A stretch of 48,711 nt of DNA from Polyangium fumosum (GTDB lineage Bacteria > Myxococcota_A > Polyangia > Polyangiales > Polyangiaceae): the NCBI RefSeq assembly GCF_005144585.1, contig NZ_SSMQ01000088.1:1-48711 (forward strand). Direction: 5' to 3'. The position numbers and the translations under genes are program-made. Below the pieces are notes generated by a model. The model saw only the letters and a program-made list of their open reading frames with translations. It had not been told where the DNA came from and made no database searches. Positions 44,619 to 48,711 of this stretch are shown in pieces (position 1 is the first letter of the stretch; each line of letters begins with the position of its first letter).

Positions 44619-46807
44619 ATCTCCACCAGGTGGACGACGAGGTTGATGTTCTTCGCTCCGGTCACCTTCACGAGGTCTCCGTCAGCATTCTTCATCGTCC
44701 CATCTCCAACCCTCTTGAACCCCGCCTTGAGCTTTGCCCCCTTCGGCACGACAATCTGCACCCGCTCCACGAAGCCGGCAACGTTTCTCTCGCCCAGCTT
44801 GGCCATGACGTTGTCGAACTGACTGAGCGCCTTCGGCACGTTGACGACGCTCATCGGGCCGACAAACTTCGCGTCGCTGAGGATGAGCCCGTTCGTCGGC
44901 GTGACCGAGAGGAAATCGCAAGCCCTGGAGACGAGCCGCGTCTGGGAGCTCTCGGCGATGCCCAGCAATCTGCGCACTTCGCCGTCCCCGAGCGCGAGCA
45001 TCTTGTGTCCCTCCTTCTTGATCAAGTAGAGCGCCACGTCTCGCTCGAACACGTGCTCGAGTTTCTTGCTGAGCTCGTAGCCCCCGCGTTTGATCCCTCT
45101 CCACTCGCTGATCCGACTCTTGCTGAGCGCCGCGACGAGCTCCGGCCCGAACTCCACGACGCCCTGCGCCGTCGCCTTCGCGGCCGCGCCGATGGGCGCA
45201 TTCTTCATTCCCTTGTGGAACGCGACGCCCGCCCCCACGCCCGTCCCGACCGCCGAGAAGATCCGCTCGCCGAGCGACAGATCCCTCCCGACGGGCAAAC
45301 AAAACTCCTTCCCCGTCACCGCCTCGCACAAATCGAGCGCCGCCCCCACGTACGGCACGAACCCGATCCCGATCCGCGTCGCCGCGTGCGTCATCGTCAC
45401 CATCACGTCGACGTAGGGCATCGTGACGTCGCCGAGCTCCGACACCCCCGCGGAAAACGCCCGGATCATCTGGAAGAGGTGCGTCTTCTCCAGATCGACG
45501 GTGCCCCCATCGCCGAACCCCATCGCATTGAGCGCGTCCTTCAACTCGTCCGCGTATGCGCCGTACAGGTTCTTCAAGACCCCGTCCACCTGCGCGCGCA
45601 CGTCCGGCGGCACCTGCGAATTCAAAAACCAATCCGCGGCGTCCATGTATTGCTTCAGGTGGCTCGTCACCTTGTTCTGCGCATTCAAGAACGCGCTCAT
45701 CTCGGCCTGCGTCACGCCCGAGCCCGACAAAAGCGCCTTTTCAATCGCCGCCTGGTTCGCCCGCCACGCGCGCACCGTCGCGACGAACGAGCCGCGATCG
45801 ATGACCTCGCCACCCGAGACGTCCTCCTCGAGCGCCGCGATCACCGCATCCGCATACGCTGCATAAGGATCCTTCCCCGGCTCGAACGCGCCCGGCACAC
45901 CCGAAAGATCCGGGATGTCGACCGAGGGCGTCCCGCTCGGGCCGAGCCCGTAGTTGAACGGATCCTCCGGATGGAACCCGCCCGCGCGCGCGTCCGCCGT
46001 CAGGAAGTCCGCCACCGCGTCCGCCTGCGCGCCGAACTCCGCGGCCAGGCTCGCGAGCTCGTTTTGCAGGTCGACGACGCTTTGCTGGAGATCGTCGAAA
46101 AGCTCTACCAGCGCCGCCCGCGTCGCCTCGTCGACGACGCCCGTGTATCGATCGAGGATCGCGTCGAGATCCACCTGCGCGATTTCATCGAGCGGCCTCT
46201 GCACCAGATCGTGAAGCTCCAGCTCGAGCTCCCGCAGGAAGCTCAGCCGCTCGTCGAGCTCCGCGATCGCCGACGCGTTCGCCAGGAGCGCCTCTCGCTC
46301 GTGCGCGATGGCCACTTCCAGGTTCGTGATGGCCTGCGCGAGCGGAGGGTTGATCTCTGCAAGCGCGAGGCCGACCTGCGTGCTGCCGCTGAAGGCTATC
46401 CCATCGCGGCGGACGTCGAACAGCGGCTTCTGGATTCCGAGCGTCGGCGCGACGAGCGTCACGAAATTCTGCGAATGGACGCAGGTATTGTTGCCGGTGG
46501 AGGCCGTGACCCCGAACGAGAACTCGTTCGTGCCCATGCGCAGCAGCACGGAATCGAAGGGGGCTTCCGCCACATTCCCCCGCGAACCGTCGGGGCTCAC
46601 GAAGTAGGCCGCGGGGACCTCGAATGTGGCCAGCGGCATCCCATTCCCGTGAAAATAGGCGCCTCCTTTCATGCCGAGCCTGGCGTCCTCGCAGGAGTTG
46701 CTCTCCTGGAGCATCTCCCAATGCACGGTATACGGCGTCCCTGCGAGCGCCGTCATCGGAAGGACGCATGCAAGAAGCAGGAGCGCCAAGCAAAGAAACC
46801 TCTTCAT
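44615..46807 (-). CDS. Secreted polymorphic toxin, pre-toxin and PD-(D/E)xK-like C-terminus
   Basis: About 730 residues with a Sec signal (MKRFLCLALLLLACVLPMTALA). A beta-rich N-terminal domain (25-140) is followed by long coiled-coil helices (about 150-270). A pre-toxin-like hydrophobic stretch FVPYVGAALDLCEAVTGKEF lies at 483-502, with GRDLSLGERIFSAVGTG after it. The variable C-terminus (about 580-730) shows D631, then LILSDAK (D645, K647), then LSQFDN (Q663), the D...(D/E)xK plus Q arrangement of restriction-endonuclease-fold toxins. It would thus be an exported DNase. The frame is open upstream to 46915 but the signal peptide fixes ATG 46807. It overlaps both neighbours by four bases. The nuclease fold is inferred from motifs only. 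Confidence 0.65.
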   Translation of the reverse strand: MKRFLCLALLLLACVLPMTALAGTPYTVHWEMLQESNSCEDARLGMKGGAYFHGNGMPLATFEVPAAYFVSPDGSRGNVAEAPFDSVLLRMGTNEFSFGVTASTGNNTCVHSQNFVTLVAPTLGIQKPLFDVRRDGIAFSGSTQVGLALAEINPPLAQAITNLEVAIAHEREALLANASAIAELDERLSFLRELELELHDLVQRPLDEIAQVDLDAILDRYTGVVDEATRAALVELFDDLQQSVVDLQNELASLAAEFGAQADAVADFLTADARAGGFHPEDPFNYGLGPSGTPSVDIPDLSGVPGAFEPGKDPYAAYADAVIAALEEDVSGGEVIDRGSFVATVRAWRANQAAIEKALLSGSGVTQAEMSAFLNAQNKVTSHLKQYMDAADWFLNSQVPPDVRAQVDGVLKNLYGAYADELKDALNAMGFGDGGTVDLEKTHLFQMIRAFSAGVSELGDVTMPYVDVMVTMTHAATRIGIGFVPYVGAALDLCEAVTGKEFCLPVGRDLSLGERIFSAVGTGVGAGVAFHKGMKNAPIGAAAKATAQGVVEFGPELVAALSKSRISEWRGIKRGGYELSKKLEHVFERDVALYLIKKEGHKMLALGDGEVRRLLGIAESSQTRLVSRACDFLSVTPTNGLILSDAKFVGPMSVVNVPKALSQFDNVMAKLGERNVAGFVERVQIVVPKGAKLKAGFKRVGDGTMKNADGDLVKVTGAKNINLVVHLVEI

Positions 46808-48099
46808 AACCCCTCCGTGCTCTCGAGCGTCTCGAGCTCCGCCGCCATCGCCGCGAACCGCTGCCGCAGCGGCTTGCACGCCGCCTCTCGGAACGAGGAC
46901 GATCCCTCCGCGCAAAGCGGCTTCAACTGGAGCAGCCTCTTCAACGTTCGACGTCGCTTCGCCGCGTCAGGCGACGCGAGCGCGCTCCCCGTCGCGCCGG
47001 CCTCGTCGAGCTGCGCGAGAAGCGCGCCGGTGTCGGCCTGAAATGCGGCGGAGGCCTTCACGCTGCGCGACGCCATCGCGTCCTCACCCGCGACCGGGCC
47101 AGCGCCGAGCAAGGCGAGCGCGTGCCGTCGCAAAACGAGCCCCGTCACGAGCGACGTCGCCGTCTTGTCGCTGCGCTTGACCCGCTGCTCCACGTATCCG
47201 AGCATCGCGTGGATCGACCGCTGCGCGCCCGACGTCATGTCCGGCATGGCCGCGCCATGCGCGGCCATGAATTCCGTGTGCGGCGCGATCGCCTCCTCCG
47301 AGGTAAGATCGAATTGCAGGATCTCCGCGGACAGCTCGAACGCATGAAGCACGAGGTCGTTCGGCTTCGCGCTCGCAGCCTTCGCGGCGCTCAGGATCGC
47401 CTGCTCGACGCCGTCGATCGTATCGAGCGTCGTCGTTGACGCCTCGTCCGCGAGCTTCTCGTACGCCTCTGTCTCGGCCGCCTCGGTCGCGCGATAGCTC
47501 GAATATTCCGCGACGAGGTTTTTGTATGCGGCGCCGAGCAGCGAAGCGTCCTCCTTCGCGCCGTCGATGATGGACCGCGCCGCGCCCATGGCTTGCTTGT
47601 CGCTCGCGATCGCGGCAACGAGCGGGTCTTTCTCGGCGTTCGCTTTCTCCACGAGCGCCGCCTTGAAGTTCCCGATCGCGTCGACGGGCTCCTCCGACAG
47701 GATTTGCCGCTGCTTACGCTTTGCTTGCCGGAGGAGCTCTCCCATCCGGCCGTCCATGCTCGCTCGGTAGGACTCCGCGCTCTGCGCGTTGACGCGCAAG
47801 GAGAAGAGCACCTCGTCGATATCCGCGAACCACGCGTCGAGCTTGCCCCTGCTGCGGACGAGCTCGTCGAGCGTCACGTCCTCCGGCCATTCGGCCCACA
47901 TCTGGATAGGCAATGTTCCATGGACCTTCGCTTCCGCCCACGCGCTGCTCGGACTGCGTTCCGTGCTCACGCAATACTCGCCCCCTTCGCTCGGCGACGC
48001 GCAGAATCGCCCCAGGGAGGGATCGTCGCCCGGGAAACACGAGGACAAAGCCCCCGCCGCGGCGAGGAGCACCGCGCGGAAGAAAGGTTTCGACTTCAT
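46804..48099 (-). CDS. Helical lipoprotein of the toxin operon
   Basis: About 431 residues. The lipoprotein signal ends ALSSC (Cys21). A Cys pair near the start (FCASPSEGGEYC) is followed by an almost fully helical body with coiled-coil potential (about 90-260), interrupted by WAEWPEDVTLDEL, and a last Cys pair (PLCAEG ... EAACKPLR). It is the first gene of the three-gene operon and overlaps the toxin gene by ATGA, so it is made in step with the toxin. A role as surface carrier, anchor or export partner of the toxin is plausible; no family is recognised. The upstream region holds the 21-bp array. Confidence 0.65.
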   Translation of the reverse strand: MKSKPFFRAVLLAAAGALSSCFPGDDPSLGRFCASPSEGGEYCVSTERSPSSAWAEAKVHGTLPIQMWAEWPEDVTLDELVRSRGKLDAWFADIDEVLFSLRVNAQSAESYRASMDGRMGELLRQAKRKQRQILSEEPVDAIGNFKAALVEKANAEKDPLVAAIASDKQAMGAARSIIDGAKEDASLLGAAYKNLVAEYSSYRATEAAETEAYEKLADEASTTTLDTIDGVEQAILSAAKAASAKPNDLVLHAFELSAEILQFDLTSEEAIAPHTEFMAAHGAAMPDMTSGAQRSIHAMLGYVEQRVKRSDKTATSLVTGLVLRRHALALLGAGPVAGEDAMASRSVKASAAFQADTGALLAQLDEAGATGSALASPDAAKRRRTLKRLLQLKPLCAEGSSSFREAACKPLRQRFAAMAAELETLESTEGL

Positions 48100-48200
48100 G
48101 CCTATCGGATAACCGAAGGACCAGCGAAGAGCCAACCACGCCTGTCAAGGCAGAAGGAGTGTGCTGGCACGCGCGCGGAGGCGTTCACGCCATCGCTTCG

Positions 48201-48275
48201 CTGGGGCCTTGCCCCAAGCCCCACCCGGGGCTGTCCGCCCCGGGACCCGGACCAGCCAGGGGCTTTCCCCAAGCT
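48201..48275 (+). repeat. Multi-hairpin repeat, truncated copy 10
   Basis: It contains the first part only: CTGGGGC/GCCCCAA, then CCCGGGGC/GCCCCGGG (a further compensatory stem version) and ACCAGCCAGGGGCT. The long TCGATGAACTGCGC stem is missing, and the sequence changes into the 21-bp array region soon after. Confidence 0.8.
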
Positions 48276-48286
48276 CAGACGCACAA

Positions 48287-48580
48287 TGTACGAAGCACTC
48301 GATTGCACGCCACCGCCCCCGCGCGGCAACCCCCTCCCCCACGAATGCATCCCCAACCCCCGCCAAGGCACGCCCTCCACCCGCGAAGGCACCCCCTCCC
48401 CCCGCGAAGGCACGCCCGCTCCCCCCCAAGGCAGACCCTCGACGTGTGGCGGCACACGTCGACCCCATGGATGCAAACACCGACCGCAGGAATGCAGCGC
48501 GCCGACGTGTAAATGCACACAGTCCCTCCGCCGCGGCAGACGTTGCCGTCACGAAGGCACGAGGCCGACCCGTGAATGCA
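48287..48580. repeat. 21-bp phased array, 14 units
   Basis: GCA, usually within (A)A(A/T)GGCA or AATGCA, starts at 48305 and recurs every 21 bp without exception to 48578: 48326, 48347, 48368, 48389, 48410, 48431, 48452, 48473, 48494, 48515, 48536, 48557 and 48578. The minus-strand consensus is TGC(C/A)TTCG(C/T)GGG followed by a G-rich half. Units differ strongly in sequence, yet no indel breaks the phase. 21 bp is seven codons and two DNA turns. Minus-strand frames give heptads such as Cys-x6 or x-Ala-Phe-x4. It lies upstream of the toxin operon, between repeat copies at 48201 and 48597. Confidence 0.9.
48439..48462. promoter_or_regulatory. Perfect 9-bp dyad inside the 21-bp array
   Basis: TCGACGTGT (48439-48447) and ACACGTCGA (48454-48462) are perfect inverted repeats around a six-base centre. 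A related GACGTGT half-site occurs at 48503-48509. This is a possible operator or hairpin upstream of the toxin operon; function is inferred. Confidence 0.4.
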
Positions 48581-48596
48581 CAGTGCGGGCGCGGAG

Positions 48597-48711
48597 CTGG
48601 GGCGTTGCCCCAGGCCCCAGCAGGGGCTGTCCGCCCCTGCACCCGGACCAGCCAGGGGCTGGACCCAAGCTCGATGAACTGCGCAATGCGCAGTTCATCG
48701 AACAGCCAGGG
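48597..48711 (+). repeat. Multi-hairpin repeat, copy 11 (cut by the window end)
   Basis: An A-type element in canonical orientation: CTGGGGC/GCCCCAG, GCAGGGGC/GCCCCTGC with loop TGTCC, and the perfect long stem TCGATGAACTGCGC with loop AAT. The sequence ends in AACAGCCAGGG at the window edge, so a linker and a B half may follow outside. Confidence 0.88.

Noticed and set aside
44564-47041. An 825-codon plus-strand open frame opposite the toxin gene
   Set aside because: It is rich in Arg/His/Leu without motifs, while the minus strand has a signal peptide, four-base gene overlaps and a pre-toxin segment.
48287-48580. CRISPR array
   Set aside because: Only a core of about six bases is shared between units, there is no 23-40 bp identical repeat with unique spacers, and no cas gene is present.

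Overview
The window is very GC-rich and reads as myxobacterial, most likely of the Polyangiales (Sorangium/Polyangium type). This is inferred from three Hanks-type Ser/Thr kinases in 48.7 kb, PEGA-domain proteins, Cys/Gly-rich lipoproteins, a MYXO-CTERM-like tail, VgrG/PAAR genes and many antisense shadow ORFs. No rRNA, tRNA, transposase or CRISPR array was seen.

Left part (1-5.8 kb): a ferritin-like gene and a Gly-rich lipoprotein gene run leftward, divergent from a LysR-type regulator whose start codon lies in a perfect dyad. A broken large surface-protein gene follows. Its lipoprotein N-terminus (2455) and MYXO-CTERM-like C-terminus (to 5227) are separated by an AT-richer two-gene cassette: an HNH-like secreted protein and an unknown partner. 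A 43-bp phased repeat array then precedes the T6SS genes.

5.8-13.3 kb: a T6SS payload operon, vgrG - PAAR - vgrG (extended) - M15-like peptidase - unknown 255 aa protein - N-acetylmuramoyl-L-alanine amidase. It looks like a peptidoglycan-attacking module. No structural T6SS genes are present, so it is an orphan island.

13.6-28 kb: mainly housekeeping and regulatory genes. These are an unknown protein, an aminotransferase, an SDR epimerase, a lipoprotein, a repeat-rich membrane protein, a Leu/Glu-type dehydrogenase, a DUF2267-like protein, a Ser/Thr kinase with a PEGA-type partner, an AAA ATPase, an ABC-type ligand-binding lipoprotein and a quinone oxidoreductase.

28-36 kb: a TonB-dependent receptor with N-terminal TPR/PEGA domains sits in an operon with a kinase. 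Both are divergent from a GH92 alpha-mannosidase, followed by a threonine-dehydratase-like enzyme. This may be a sensed glycan-uptake locus. At 36.2-37.7 kb there is an AT-richer ParA plus small-partner cassette.

37.7-48.7 kb: an acyl-CoA ligase, a DUF2325-like protein, a kinase-TPR protein, a small RNA ligase bracketed by two sister repeat elements, and a three-gene operon (lipoprotein - secreted PD-(D/E)xK-like toxin - candidate immunity protein) with ATGA overlaps throughout. Upstream of this operon is a 14-unit array with an exactly 21-bp period, also bracketed by two copies of the repeat element.

Two features run through the window. One is a family of about 120-bp multi-hairpin repeats (ten copies, three of the sites being inverted A/B composites) whose stems show compensatory changes. 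The other is a pair of exactly phased arrays (43 bp and 21 bp), each upstream of antagonism genes.
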